In this document: in pieces, positions 14,803 to 22,713 of the stretch
How the letters are laid out: the number at the start of each line of letters is the position of its first letter
How positions within the stretch are numbered: the first letter of the stretch is position 1
Source of the DNA: a virus
Virus record (IMG/VR): IMGVR_UViG_3300027816_000424
Location: 1 to 23,128 of that record
DNA length: 23,128 nt
Strand: one strand, 5' to 3'
Notes under the pieces: generated by a model
What the model was told of the DNA's origin: nothing
What the model saw: only the letters and a program-made list of their open reading frames with translations
The model's database searches: none
Position numbers and translations under genes: made by a program

Positions 14803-15969
14803 ATGGCTACCGAAAAGAAAACTAAGAAACCAATTCCTGCGGCAGACCGTGACGAGTTGGCACAAGTCATCGCAGACTCACTTAACAAATTAAACAAAGA
14901 CTCTGACCAGATTGCATATTTCCTTGATGGTAAGGAAGATACTCCAACGGATTTCACCGATTTTATTTCGACTGGTGCAACAATGTTGGATATCGCAATC
15001 AGTAATCGTCCCCACGGTGGTATCGCTGTGGGCCGTATCACTGAACTTACTGGATTGGAAGGTTCTGGTAAATCGTTGGTCGGTGCACAACTTATCGCTA
15101 ATACACAGAAACGTGGTGGTGTGGCAGTATTGATTGATACTGAAACCGCAGTTAATCCAGAGTTCTTTAAGGCTGTAGGTATTGATATGAACAAGTTAGT
15201 ATATGTTCATCTTTCTACGGTTGAAGATATCTTCGATGCAATCACCAATATCATTGAAAAGGTCAGAGCTGGCAAGGACAAAGATAAGTTGGTCACGATT
15301 ATCGTTGACTCCGTTGCCGCAGCTTCTACTAAGAAGGAAATGGAAGCCGACTTCGGTAAGGACGGATACGCTACTGACAAGGCAATCATTATCAGTAAGG
15401 CAATGCGAAAGATTACCGGCCTCCTCGGTCGTGAACGTATCGCATTAGTATTCACCAACCAACTCCGTCAGAAGATGAACGCTCCTGCGTTCTCTGACCC
15501 GTGGACTACCTCCGGTGGTAAGGCTATCGCATTCCACGCATCAACTCGTATTCGTTTGTCCTTAATTGGTAAAATCCAAGACGGAAACAAGAATGTTGTT
15601 GGTGTGAATGTCAAGGCGGTTGTGGTTAAGAATCGTCTTGGTCCTCCACATCGTGTGGCAGAATTCGACATCTACTTTGACCGTGGTATTGATGATTATG
15701 GTAGTTGGTTGGATGTCTTGAAGGAAAACAACTTGGTCAAGCAATCTGGTGCATGGTATACTATGATTGATGAAACTACTGGTGAAGAAGTTAAGTTCCA
15801 ATCAAAGGACTTCCCGAAGTTCTTAGACTCGAACATCACCCGTAAGGAAGAAATCTATAGTAAGATTTGTGATACACTCATTATGAAGTATCGTAGTGAG
15901 TATAATCCAGACGCTATGACACTTGATACTGGTGAAGAAGATAGTAAACAACTTTTACTGGACGAATAA
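14803..15969 (+). CDS. uvsX: UvsX/RecA-like recombinase
   Basis: A 388-residue RecA-fold ATPase that pairs homologous DNA for recombination-dependent replication and repair. Walker A GLEGSGKS is at 84-91, the segment IDTETAVNPEFF (111-122) carries the catalytic Glu region of RecA proteins, Walker B VTIIVDS is at 164-170, and TNQLRQK (218-224) matches the start of the DNA-binding L2 region. SGGKAIAFHASTRIRL (237-252) is typical of the family. The C-terminus is acidic (TGEEDSKQLLLDE). It lies 13 bases after the gp32-like gene, its functional partner in T4, and is followed by a small unknown gene after one base. Whether it is nearer to T4 UvsX or to bacterial RecA needs a tree; the gp32 neighbourhood favours UvsX. 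Confidence 0.9.
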   Translation: MATEKKTKKPIPAADRDELAQVIADSLNKLNKDSDQIAYFLDGKEDTPTDFTDFISTGATMLDIAISNRPHGGIAVGRITELTGLEGSGKSLVGAQLIANTQKRGGVAVLIDTETAVNPEFFKAVGIDMNKLVYVHLSTVEDIFDAITNIIEKVRAGKDKDKLVTIIVDSVAAASTKKEMEADFGKDGYATDKAIIISKAMRKITGLLGRERIALVFTNQLRQKMNAPAFSDPWTTSGGKAIAFHASTRIRLSLIGKIQDGNKNVVGVNVKAVVVKNRLGPPHRVAEFDIYFDRGIDDYGSWLDVLKENNLVKQSGAWYTMIDETTGEEVKFQSKDFPKFLDSNITRKEEIYSKICDTLIMKYRSEYNPDAMTLDTGEEDSKQLLLDE

Positions 15970-15970
15970 T

Positions 15971-16297
15971 ATGTTAGAAGAATTCATTGAGGTTGCATTA
16001 GAAGCATTTACTAATGCAAACGGAAATGTTGATAAGTTTGAACTACAACTTCGTAGAAAATTGATGGTATATAACACTACTGTCGCAACACAGCAATCTG
16101 TTGTGAATACTACAATTCCTCCAATTCCACTAAATCAAGTTGAAAAAGCTATAACTAACATAAGTGAAAATGATCCTATTTTTGCCGAACTTGAAAACAT
16201 AGATGTTAATACTATGACTGATGAAGATGTATTAGCATTGGCTCGTCGTATGGGAATAATGGAAAACGTAGCTGAGCAATCAGAAGAAAATGAGTGA
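15971..16297 (+). CDS. Small unknown acidic protein between uvsX-like and nuclease genes
   Basis: A 108-residue acidic protein without a recognised family. The ATG at 15971 is chosen because it follows the recombinase stop by one base (TAA-T-ATG); an in-frame ATG at 15923 lies inside the uvsX-like gene and would need a 47-base overlap. The N-terminus (MLEEFIEVALEAF) and the region around LENIDVNTMTDEDVLALARRMGI are predicted helical. There are no Cys pairs or nucleotide-binding motifs. It overlaps the next gene by eight bases and so is probably co-translated with replication proteins. An adaptor role comparable to UvsY or a helicase loader could be imagined from position, but nothing in the sequence demonstrates it. 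Confidence 0.65.
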   Translation: MLEEFIEVALEAFTNANGNVDKFELQLRRKLMVYNTTVATQQSVVNTTIPPIPLNQVEKAITNISENDPIFAELENIDVNTMTDEDVLALARRMGIMENVAEQSEENE

Positions 16298-17360
16298 TTT
16301 ACAGAAAGTTTTTGAATCAATGAAGTTTGATGTCAGTAAGGAGGACACGAAGTATAATAGTCGTGTCCTCTTTATTGACGCACTCAATACGTTCTTACGT
16401 AGTTATGCAGCAATTCCAACACTTGATGATAATGGTAATCATATTGGTGGTATGTCTGGATTTCTGAAAAGTGTTGGGTCTGTTGTTCGTGATTTCAAAC
16501 CTTCTCGTGTTGTGATTGTATTTGACGGAAAGGGTGGGTCACAGCGTAGACGTAAAATCTATTCAGACTATAAATCAAATCGTAAGCCGCCGACTCGGTT
16601 AAATCGTCAGTACGATATGACAACCGAAGAGCAAGAAACAGAAAATATGAAGTATCAGTTGGTGACACTTATTGAGATGTTAGAGTGTCTCCCTGTTACG
16701 ATTTTCACAATGGATAATATTGAAGCAGACGATGTGATTGCATATGCATCGGAACTGATCACCGCACAAGGTGGAGAATCTATCATCTATTCTACAGATA
16801 AAGATTTCTTGCAAATGGTGACGGAAACTACAAAGGTCTACAATCCCGTCAAGAAGAAAACATTTGATGTGCAGACGATTATAGAAACCTATGGGGTGCA
16901 TCCTGATAACTTTGTATATTATCGGGCACTACTTGGTGATAAGAGTGATAATATTGATGGTATCCGTGGGGCTGGTGAAAAGACGGTATTAAAGTTATTT
17001 CCAGAACTTGTAGATAATACAAATACAGTTGACTATAATTTCATCGAACAAAAGTATACAGATGTAAAGAAGAAACCGAAATTAATTGAGAATATTTTAA
17101 GTAATAAAGATATAGTAGAAAGAAATATGCAACTCATGCAGTTACGAGATGTTAATATTTCAACAGATGCAAAAATGAAAATAGTTCATAAATTAGACAT
17201 TGTTAAGACGGATTTACGCAAGATGGACTTGACAAAGTTGATGATTCGTAGTAAAGTTATATCTAACTTTCCGACTTACGATATGTGGCTTGCGTCCACA
17301 TTTGTTCCACTAACGAGGTTCTCTAATGGTTCCGATAGTATCAGCACCACAAAATTATGA
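16290..17360 (+). CDS. 5'-3' exonuclease / RNase H of the FEN family
   Basis: A 356-residue flap-endonuclease-type protein, expected to remove RNA primers and 5' flaps from lagging-strand fragments as T4 RNase H does. The metal-binding acidic residues are in place: Asp30 in LFIDALN, Asp79 in VFDG, the cluster NIEADDV (143-149), STDKDF (168-173) and GDKSDNI (216-222). The helix-hairpin-helix GIRGAGEKT (224-232) follows as expected. Basic residues QRRRKIYSDYKSNRK (85-99) fit the helical arch. The missing nuclease domain of a full-length Pol I is supplied here as a separate gene, which suits the compact polymerase upstream. The end overlaps the helicase gene by 35 bases. Confidence 0.9.
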   Translation: MSDLQKVFESMKFDVSKEDTKYNSRVLFIDALNTFLRSYAAIPTLDDNGNHIGGMSGFLKSVGSVVRDFKPSRVVIVFDGKGGSQRRRKIYSDYKSNRKPPTRLNRQYDMTTEEQETENMKYQLVTLIEMLECLPVTIFTMDNIEADDVIAYASELITAQGGESIIYSTDKDFLQMVTETTKVYNPVKKKTFDVQTIIETYGVHPDNFVYYRALLGDKSDNIDGIRGAGEKTVLKLFPELVDNTNTVDYNFIEQKYTDVKKKPKLIENILSNKDIVERNMQLMQLRDVNISTDAKMKIVHKLDIVKTDLRKMDLTKLMIRSKVISNFPTYDMWLASTFVPLTRFSNGSDSISTTKL

Positions 17361-18732
17361 TACGAATGTAGATAATCTATCGAAGTATGGTATTGAGTTT
17401 CAAACAAAAGTATTATCGTCGATAATCTCTGCACCAGATTTTTTGGAGCAGTCGTTTGATGTTATCAATCCATACTTCTTTGATAGTGATTCTGGTAGAT
17501 GGATTGCGAAGAAAGCTCTATCCTTTTATAACGAATATCGCACACTACCAACACTTGAATATTTCAAGATTGAATTATCACAAGAAACCGACGATTCACT
17601 TCGTGCGGGAACTATTGAATTGCTTCGTAAGGTGGTCACGAAGGTCACCGATACGGATGCAGAATATGTTCGTGATAAGTTTCTTGACTTTGCTCGTAAT
17701 CAGTCATTAAAGTCGGCAATCATTAAATCGGTTGATTTACTACAGAGTGGTGATTACGATAAGATTAAGACGGTTGTTGACCACGCACTTCGTAGTGGAC
17801 AACCAAAGGAAATCGGTCTAAACTGGTCGGAAGATGTCGAGGCACGATTGGCTCGTATTTCTCGTGATACGGTTCCGACTGGTTGGGATGTAATTGATGC
17901 AATTACTGGTGGTGGATTGGGTGGTGGTGAACTTGGTGTCATCGCAGCTCCGTCTGGTATCGGTAAGAGTTGGGCATTGTCTACGATTGGTGCAAACGCA
18001 CTACGTAAGGGAAAGCGAGTGGTACATTACACTCTTGAACTTAACGAAAACTATGTTGGTATTCGGTATGATACTATCTTTACTGGTATTGAACCTGGAA
18101 AGATTCCTGATAATGTTGATGCCGTTAAAGATGTGGTGTCAAAGATTACTGGACAACTAATTATTAAATACTATCCTGCCAGAAGTGCAACGTGTAATTC
18201 ACTTATGGCACACGTACAACAGTTGACAGCATTGGGATACAAGCCCGATTTGATGTTGGTTGACTACGCAGACTTATTAAGAGCAGCAGAACGAGTAGAT
18301 GCCCGTTATCAAGAATTGGGTGCAATCTACGAGGAACTTCGTGGCATCGCTGGGGAACTGAACATTCCATGTTGGACAGCATCGCAGACACAACGTAGTT
18401 CTATTCAAGATGACGTTATTCAGGCAGACAAGATTTCAGAATCATATAATAAGATTATGACTGCTGATTTAGTCATCTCGTTGAGCCGTAAGTTAGAAGA
18501 TAAGGTCAATAAGACAGGACGTGCCCATATTATTAAGAATAGATTTGGTGCAGATGGTCAAACATTTCCTGTCGTGATGGATACAAGTATCGGTCAGATA
18601 CAAATTTACGATGAGAAATCATCAAAAGGTATTTTGTTGAAGAAACAGATGGAAAATCAAGTTGCAGATGAAAAGAATACACTCAGAAAAAAGTTGGCAG
18701 AGATGAGTGGATTAGAAAGTCTTGATGATTAA
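17326..18732 (+). CDS. DnaB-like replicative helicase (T4 gp41-type)
   Basis: A 468-residue hexameric helicase of the DnaB/gp41 family that would unwind DNA ahead of the fork. Residues 1-165 form the N-terminal helical region and residues about 180-430 the RecA-like motor. Walker A APSGIGKS is at 208-215, a catalytic Glu region appears at YTLELNE (235-241), Walker B LMLVDYADLL at 309-318, motif H4 SQTQR at 353-357, and the arginine-finger region KNRFGADG at 404-411. The ATG at 17326 lies inside the 3' end of the FEN gene, preceded by GAGG at a suitable distance, and no other Met occurs in the first 240 residues. No primase gene is visible in the window. Confidence 0.9.
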   Translation: MVPIVSAPQNYDTNVDNLSKYGIEFQTKVLSSIISAPDFLEQSFDVINPYFFDSDSGRWIAKKALSFYNEYRTLPTLEYFKIELSQETDDSLRAGTIELLRKVVTKVTDTDAEYVRDKFLDFARNQSLKSAIIKSVDLLQSGDYDKIKTVVDHALRSGQPKEIGLNWSEDVEARLARISRDTVPTGWDVIDAITGGGLGGGELGVIAAPSGIGKSWALSTIGANALRKGKRVVHYTLELNENYVGIRYDTIFTGIEPGKIPDNVDAVKDVVSKITGQLIIKYYPARSATCNSLMAHVQQLTALGYKPDLMLVDYADLLRAAERVDARYQELGAIYEELRGIAGELNIPCWTASQTQRSSIQDDVIQADKISESYNKIMTADLVISLSRKLEDKVNKTGRAHIIKNRFGADGQTFPVVMDTSIGQIQIYDEKSSKGILLKKQMENQVADEKNTLRKKLAEMSGLESLDD

Positions 18733-18816
18733 CTAACACATAATTTTTTCCTAAACAAACACCCTATTTATTTTACCACAACCCATAACATTCAGAGTAG
18801 AGATTGGAGTATTCAA

Positions 18817-20667
18817 ATGCAGATTGAAGCAAAGATTTTAAGTGATATTACCGTATTTATGAAGTACGCAAAGTTTAATCCTACATTAAATCGTAGAGAA
18901 AATTGGAAAGAGTTAGTTGATAGAAATAAACAAATGCATTTGGAAAAATATCCAAACCTAAAAGAAGAAATAGAGGCAGCATACAAATATGTATATGATA
19001 AGAAGATACTTCCTTCCATGCGCAGTTTGCAGTTTGCTGGGAAACCTATTGCCATTAACAACGCTCGTTTGTATAATTGCTGTTTTCTACCTATTGACCA
19101 CGTGGACGCGTTCTCAGAAATCATGTTCCTCTTGTTGTCAGGCACAGGGGTCGGATACTCCGTACAAAGGCATCATGTAGAAAACTTACCTGAGATTAAC
19201 AAGCCAACAAAGAATCGTCGTTATCTTGTTGGTGATAGTATCGAAGGTTGGGCAGATGCGGTGAAGGTATTGATGACCGCATATATGAAGGGTAAGGCAA
19301 TGCCAATTTATGATTTCACCGATGTTCGTCCAAAGGGTGCAATGCTCTTGACCTCTGGTGGAAAGGCACCTGGTCCTGAACCATTAAAGGATTGCTTACA
19401 TAATGTGCAAAAGGTATTGGACAGAAAGCAAAATGGTGAACACCTCACTACACTTGAAGTCCACGACATTCTTTGCTATATCGCTGATGCCGTGTTGGCA
19501 GGTGGTATTCGTCGGTCAGCAATGATTTCGTTGTTTGATATTGATGACGACGATATGTTGACCTGTAAGTTCGGTAACTGGTGGGAACAAAATGCACAAC
19601 GTGGTCGTGCAAACAATTCAGCAGTCATTGTTCGTTCAAAGGTTGAAGCAGAAACATTCTTTGAATTATGGAAGAAAATTGAAGCATCGGGTTCTGGTGA
19701 ACCTGGTTTCTTCTTTACCAATGATAAGGATTGGGGTATGAACCCTTGTGCAGAAATTAGTCTCCGTCCGTTCCAATTCTGTAATCTCACCACCATTCAT
19801 GCGGGTGATGTTGTAGACCAAGACGATTTGAACGCACGTGCTAAGGCAGCAGCATTTATCGGCACACTACAAGCAAGTTATACAGATTTTCATTATTTGA
19901 GAGACATATGGAAAAGAACAACAGAGAAGGAAGCACTCATCGGAGTGTCGATGACTGGAATAGCATCGGGTGGAGTGTTAAAGCTCAACATGAAAGAGGC
20001 TGCAAATTTGGTGAAGGAAGAGAATGCACGTGTATCGTCTATAATTGGTACGATGCCAGCGGCCCGTTGCACGACCGTGAAGCCAGAGGGCACGTCATCT
20101 CTCGTTTTGGGTACGAGTAGTGGTATTCATGCTTGGCATAACAAGCACTACATTCGTCGTATCCGTGTAGGTAAGAATGAAAGTATCTACGCATACTTGA
20201 AGAACAATCATCCAGAACTCGTCACTGACGAATACTTCAAGCCAAATATTCAAGCAGTTATTGAAGTTCCACAAAAGGCACCAGATGGAGCAATCACTCG
20301 TCAAGAAAGTGCATTAGACCTCCTCGGTCGCACCAGTAAGGTATGGAAGGAATGGGTCAAGACAGGTCACAGAAAGGGTGCAAATAAGAATAATGTATCC
20401 GTCACCGTATCTATCAAGGATGGTGAATGGCAAGAAGTTGGTGAATGGATGTGGGAAAATCGTGAGAACTTTACCGCACTTTCAGTTCTTCCATACTCAG
20501 ACCACACATACATTCAAGCACCATTTGAAGATGTTGACGAAGAAACCTATAACGAATTGGTTGGTCATTTACACGAAATCAATCTTGATGATGTCGTAGA
20601 AGTTGAAGATGTCACCAATTTACAAGGTGAAGCAGCATGCTCGGCTGGTGGATGTGAGGTTCAATAA
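18817..20667 (+). CDS. nrdJ: Class II (adenosylcobalamin-dependent) ribonucleotide reductase, monomeric type
   Basis: A 616-residue enzyme that converts ribonucleotides to deoxyribonucleotides using a radical from coenzyme B12. The active-site loop NPCAEI (309-314) contains the thiyl cysteine Cys311 and Glu313. Cys322 and Cys88 or Cys89 (LYNCCFLP) are placed like the redox pair of Lactobacillus leichmannii reductase, and a C-terminal CX4C pair (Cys608, Cys613 in ACSAGGCEVQ) would pass electrons from thioredoxin. PEGTSS at 423-428 fits the phosphate-binding loop. The protein is shorter than the 739-residue L. leichmannii enzyme. No NrdB-like radical subunit or activase gene is nearby, supporting class II. 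The ribosome binding site is TTGGAG at 18805-18810. The TAA overlaps the thioredoxin ATG, so enzyme and reductant are translationally coupled. Confidence 0.88.
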   Translation: MQIEAKILSDITVFMKYAKFNPTLNRRENWKELVDRNKQMHLEKYPNLKEEIEAAYKYVYDKKILPSMRSLQFAGKPIAINNARLYNCCFLPIDHVDAFSEIMFLLLSGTGVGYSVQRHHVENLPEINKPTKNRRYLVGDSIEGWADAVKVLMTAYMKGKAMPIYDFTDVRPKGAMLLTSGGKAPGPEPLKDCLHNVQKVLDRKQNGEHLTTLEVHDILCYIADAVLAGGIRRSAMISLFDIDDDDMLTCKFGNWWEQNAQRGRANNSAVIVRSKVEAETFFELWKKIEASGSGEPGFFFTNDKDWGMNPCAEISLRPFQFCNLTTIHAGDVVDQDDLNARAKAAAFIGTLQASYTDFHYLRDIWKRTTEKEALIGVSMTGIASGGVLKLNMKEAANLVKEENARVSSIIGTMPAARCTTVKPEGTSSLVLGTSSGIHAWHNKHYIRRIRVGKNESIYAYLKNNHPELVTDEYFKPNIQAVIEVPQKAPDGAITRQESALDLLGRTSKVWKEWVKTGHRKGANKNNVSVTVSIKDGEWQEVGEWMWENRENFTALSVLPYSDHTYIQAPFEDVDEETYNELVGHLHEINLDDVVEVEDVTNLQGEAACSAGGCEVQ

Positions 20668-20984
20668 TGCTGAACAAGATTGACACGATTGAACAGTTAA
20701 AAGAAGTGGTTCATCACAACGATATTGCAGTGGTGGACCTATACGCAACGTGGTGCAAACCATGCCAAGAAATGCTTCCAGTCATTGAAGAACTTTCTAA
20801 TCAAACACCAGTTCCTTTTTACAAGGTAGATATTGATGAAGTTCCAGATGCAAAGACATTTACTGGAGCAAAGGCTGTTCCAATGTTATACATCTACAAA
20901 GACGGACGAATTCGTGAATTTGCATTTGGTGTAAACGATAAGTCTAAGATTGAAATGAAACTTAAAAGGGTTATGAGGGCATAA
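20667..20984 (+). CDS. Thioredoxin
   Basis: A 105-residue thioredoxin with active site WCKPC (29-33, Cys30 and Cys33) and the cis-proline in AVPML (Pro72). The usual beta-alpha-beta pattern is visible: VVDLYATWC, FYKVDID, MLYIYKDG. The Lys between the cysteines replaces the Gly of classical WCGPC and may shift redox potential. Its start overlaps the reductase stop by one base (TAATG) and its own stop overlaps the dUTPase start in the same way. The coupling strongly suggests it reduces the C-terminal CX4C pair of the phage ribonucleotide reductase. No signal peptide is present, so it acts in the cytoplasm. Confidence 0.92.
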   Translation: MLNKIDTIEQLKEVVHHNDIAVVDLYATWCKPCQEMLPVIEELSNQTPVPFYKVDIDEVPDAKTFTGAKAVPMLYIYKDGRIREFAFGVNDKSKIEMKLKRVMRA

Positions 20985-21403
20985 TGAAGGTTAAGAAATT
21001 ATTTGATAATGCGACATTACCAACCAAAGCACACGCTGGTGATTTAGGATACGATTTATATGCTCAGGCGCAGATGGTTATCTATCCTGGAGATGTAGGA
21101 TTAGTCCCTACAGGTATTTCCGTACAATTCCCAGAAGGTTACGGAGCATTACTTCGTGACCGTTCTTCGGTGGCTACAAAACAATACTTATTTGTAGTGG
21201 CTGGTGTAATTGACAATGGTTATACTGGTGAAATTAAAATAGCTTTATATAATGGTGGTCGGGATGTCGCCAAGATTCAAGAAGGTACAAAAATTGCACA
21301 AATGATTTTGGTTCCAACGGTCAATTTTGAAATAGAAGAAGTTTCAGAAACCACATCAGTAGATGGAAGGGGGAGCAATGGATTCGGTTCAACAGGCAAC
21401 TGA
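20984..21403 (+). CDS. dut: dUTP diphosphatase (dUTPase)
   Basis: A 139-residue trimeric-type dUTPase that hydrolyses dUTP to dUMP, keeping uracil out of phage DNA and feeding dTMP synthesis. All five family motifs are present: AGDLGYDLY (18-26), RDRSSVATK (58-66), GVIDNGYTGEI (74-84), EGTKIAQMIL (100-109) and the Gly-rich end GRGSNGFGSTG (128-138). Asp77 in motif III is the expected catalytic residue and Tyr80 the base-stacking one. The start is fused to the thioredoxin stop (TAATG). The Fe-S carrier gene starts inside its 3' end. Confidence 0.93.
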   Translation: MKVKKLFDNATLPTKAHAGDLGYDLYAQAQMVIYPGDVGLVPTGISVQFPEGYGALLRDRSSVATKQYLFVVAGVIDNGYTGEIKIALYNGGRDVAKIQEGTKIAQMILVPTVNFEIEEVSETTSVDGRGSNGFGSTGN

Positions 21404-21728
21404 TTTTAATATTACCTTTACCAAAGCAGCACTTGGGGAAATGAAGAAGTTTGCAGAAGTAGAAAATGCAAACTACTTCCGTATCTCAGTATTACCAGGT
21501 GGATGTTCTGGTTTTAAGTATGATTTTAACTTAGTCGATAATCCAGAAGAAGATGATATTGTGATTGAACAAGAAAATGGATTGAAGGTCATTGTAGATC
21601 CTTTCTCAACATCATATCTCAATGGAACATTGGTGCATTATGTAATGTCAATGCAAGCTTCTGGATTTACATTTAATAATCCAAACTCAACAGCAAAGTG
21701 TGGATGCGGAAGTAGTTTCGCAGCATAA
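21378..21728 (+). CDS. A-type iron-sulfur carrier (IscA/ErpA/HesB family)
   Basis: A 116-residue A-type carrier, a family that receives Fe-S clusters or iron and hands them to client proteins. The three conserved cysteines are present: Cys43 in GGCSGFKY and Cys108 and Cys110 in the C-terminal CGCGSSF. The ATG at 21378 is chosen because a strong ribosome binding site, GGGGGAG (21369-21375 region), precedes it; an in-frame ATG at 21363 has no such site and would lengthen the overlap with dut. It overlaps dut by 26 bases. The next gene is an iron-dependent oxygenase. The client in the infected cell is unknown: no Fe-S enzyme is recognised in the window. Confidence 0.9.
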   Translation: MDSVQQATDFNITFTKAALGEMKKFAEVENANYFRISVLPGGCSGFKYDFNLVDNPEEDDIVIEQENGLKVIVDPFSTSYLNGTLVHYVMSMQASGFTFNNPNSTAKCGCGSSFAA

Positions 21729-21737
21729 GGAGACGTT

Positions 21738-22304
21738 ATGACAAAAAAGGTTGTGAACTGGTTATTTCAGGTACCCGTAGGAATCTATGACCTATCGTAT
21801 CTTGTAACAGAAGATATCAATAAAACATTACAAGGTATCGGGTACACTGAAAATGATTTAGTTGACGGTATTCGTGGTAATCAAGACCCAAGTAAAATGC
21901 CAGAACTAAAACACTTGTATACAGAATTCCAAAAGTATGTTGACGATTATTCAGCAGAAATAGGTATTCAAACAAGTTACATTTATGAAAGTTGGATGAA
22001 TATTCTAACTATGAATGGTTCTGTTGGTGTTCATCGTCATTATGAAAGTGTAATCAGCGCAGCATACTATCCATATGTTGATGAAGGAAGTGCACCAATT
22101 GTATTTGTTAGTGCAACGGAAGGATATAGAATGTTGGATGTGCAACACACCGCACCCAACGCTCCTGGAAAATATACGTCAAATGTAGAAAGAGTAGAAG
22201 CAAAGACTGGACAATTAGTATTATTCCCAGGGTGGTTACAACATTATGTTCCACCCAATAAGACTAATATGAGAATTACCTTAAGCTTCAACACCAAATA
22301 CTAA
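21738..22304 (+). CDS. Fe(II)/2-oxoglutarate-dependent oxygenase
   Basis: A 188-residue oxygenase expected to hydroxylate or otherwise oxidise an unknown substrate using Fe(II), O2 and 2-oxoglutarate. The iron-binding HxE...H triad is visible as His101 and Glu103 in HRHYESV and His169 in FPGWLQHYVPPN; Arg179 in MRITLSFN would bind 2-oxoglutarate. The FPGWLQH...RITLSFN arrangement is that of the phage-rich family described by TIGR02466. A ribosome binding site AAGGAG (21726-21731) precedes the ATG. Substrates could be a phage or host protein, a nucleotide or a small molecule; the sequence does not tell. It is next to an iron/Fe-S carrier gene. Confidence 0.85.
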   Translation: MTKKVVNWLFQVPVGIYDLSYLVTEDINKTLQGIGYTENDLVDGIRGNQDPSKMPELKHLYTEFQKYVDDYSAEIGIQTSYIYESWMNILTMNGSVGVHRHYESVISAAYYPYVDEGSAPIVFVSATEGYRMLDVQHTAPNAPGKYTSNVERVEAKTGQLVLFPGWLQHYVPPNKTNMRITLSFNTKY

Positions 22305-22326
22305 TATATGACCCTTTTGATTACGT

Positions 22327-22713
22327 ATGGCTCGTAAAAAACAAGAGAAACGAGTAATAGGTAACAAAATTGAGAAAACGGTTTCGACAATACTAACGAG
22401 ATTGAATCTTCCATTCGAAGAACAAGTCTCGGTAGACAAATATACCGTTGACTTTTTGGTAAATAAGAAGTATATTGTTGAATGTTATGGTGACTTCTGG
22501 CACTGTAATCCACAGCAATATACTTCTTCGTATTTTAATCGTGGAAAGAAGAAAACCGCAGAAGAAATTTGGCAAAGAGATACGGAACGTAAGAAAAAAT
22601 TTGAAGAAATGGGATACAAGTTTTTATGTTTGTGGGAAAATGACATACGGAACAACCCAAAGATTATTCAGTCAAAAATAAAAAAACATATTAGATTAAA
22701 TGAGGGGTTATGA
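22327..22713 (+). CDS. Vsr-like / EDxHD-type endonuclease, possibly a free-standing homing endonuclease
   Basis: A 128-residue nuclease of the Vsr-like PD-(D/E)XK group. Asp42 in YTVDFLV, Glu52 in IVECYGDFWH, His59, Asp85 in IWQRDTERKK and Glu104 in LCLWENDI follow the order seen in Vsr and related phage homing enzymes. The N-terminus is Lys/Arg-rich, fitting DNA binding. It has a poor ribosome binding site and starts 22 bases after the oxygenase gene; its stop overlaps the kinase ATG as ATGA. Compared with bacterial Vsr (about 135-155 residues) the length is normal or slightly short. No methyltransferase is adjacent, so mismatch repair linked to Dcm is unlikely; homing or host/competitor DNA cleavage is the likelier role, by inference. 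Confidence 0.75.
   Translation: MARKKQEKRVIGNKIEKTVSTILTRLNLPFEEQVSVDKYTVDFLVNKKYIVECYGDFWHCNPQQYTSSYFNRGKKKTAEEIWQRDTERKKKFEEMGYKFLCLWENDIRNNPKIIQSKIKKHIRLNEGL

Noticed and set aside
15923-15970. ATG at 15923 as the start of the 108-residue protein
   Set aside because: It lies well inside the uvsX-like gene; the ATG at 15971 directly after the stop codon matches the junction style of the window.
17229-17257. TTGACA with TAAAGT 17 bases downstream, before the DnaB-like helicase
   Set aside because: It falls within codons for Leu-Thr-Lys of the FEN gene, the -10 is only a four-of-six match, and the helicase gene is already coupled by overlap. Too weak to list as a promoter.
18733-18816. Terminator or small RNA in the 84-base gap before nrdJ
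   Set aside because: The gap is AT-rich with a T run but no stem of useful length precedes it, and no conserved RNA structure could be recognised.
21363-21377. ATG at 21363 as the start of the Fe-S carrier
   Set aside because: The G-rich ribosome binding site lies after it and is correctly placed for the ATG at 21378.
22308-22337. Nine-codon open frame before the Vsr-like nuclease
   Set aside because: It has no ribosome binding site, its start simply follows the oxygenase stop, and such short frames are common by chance.
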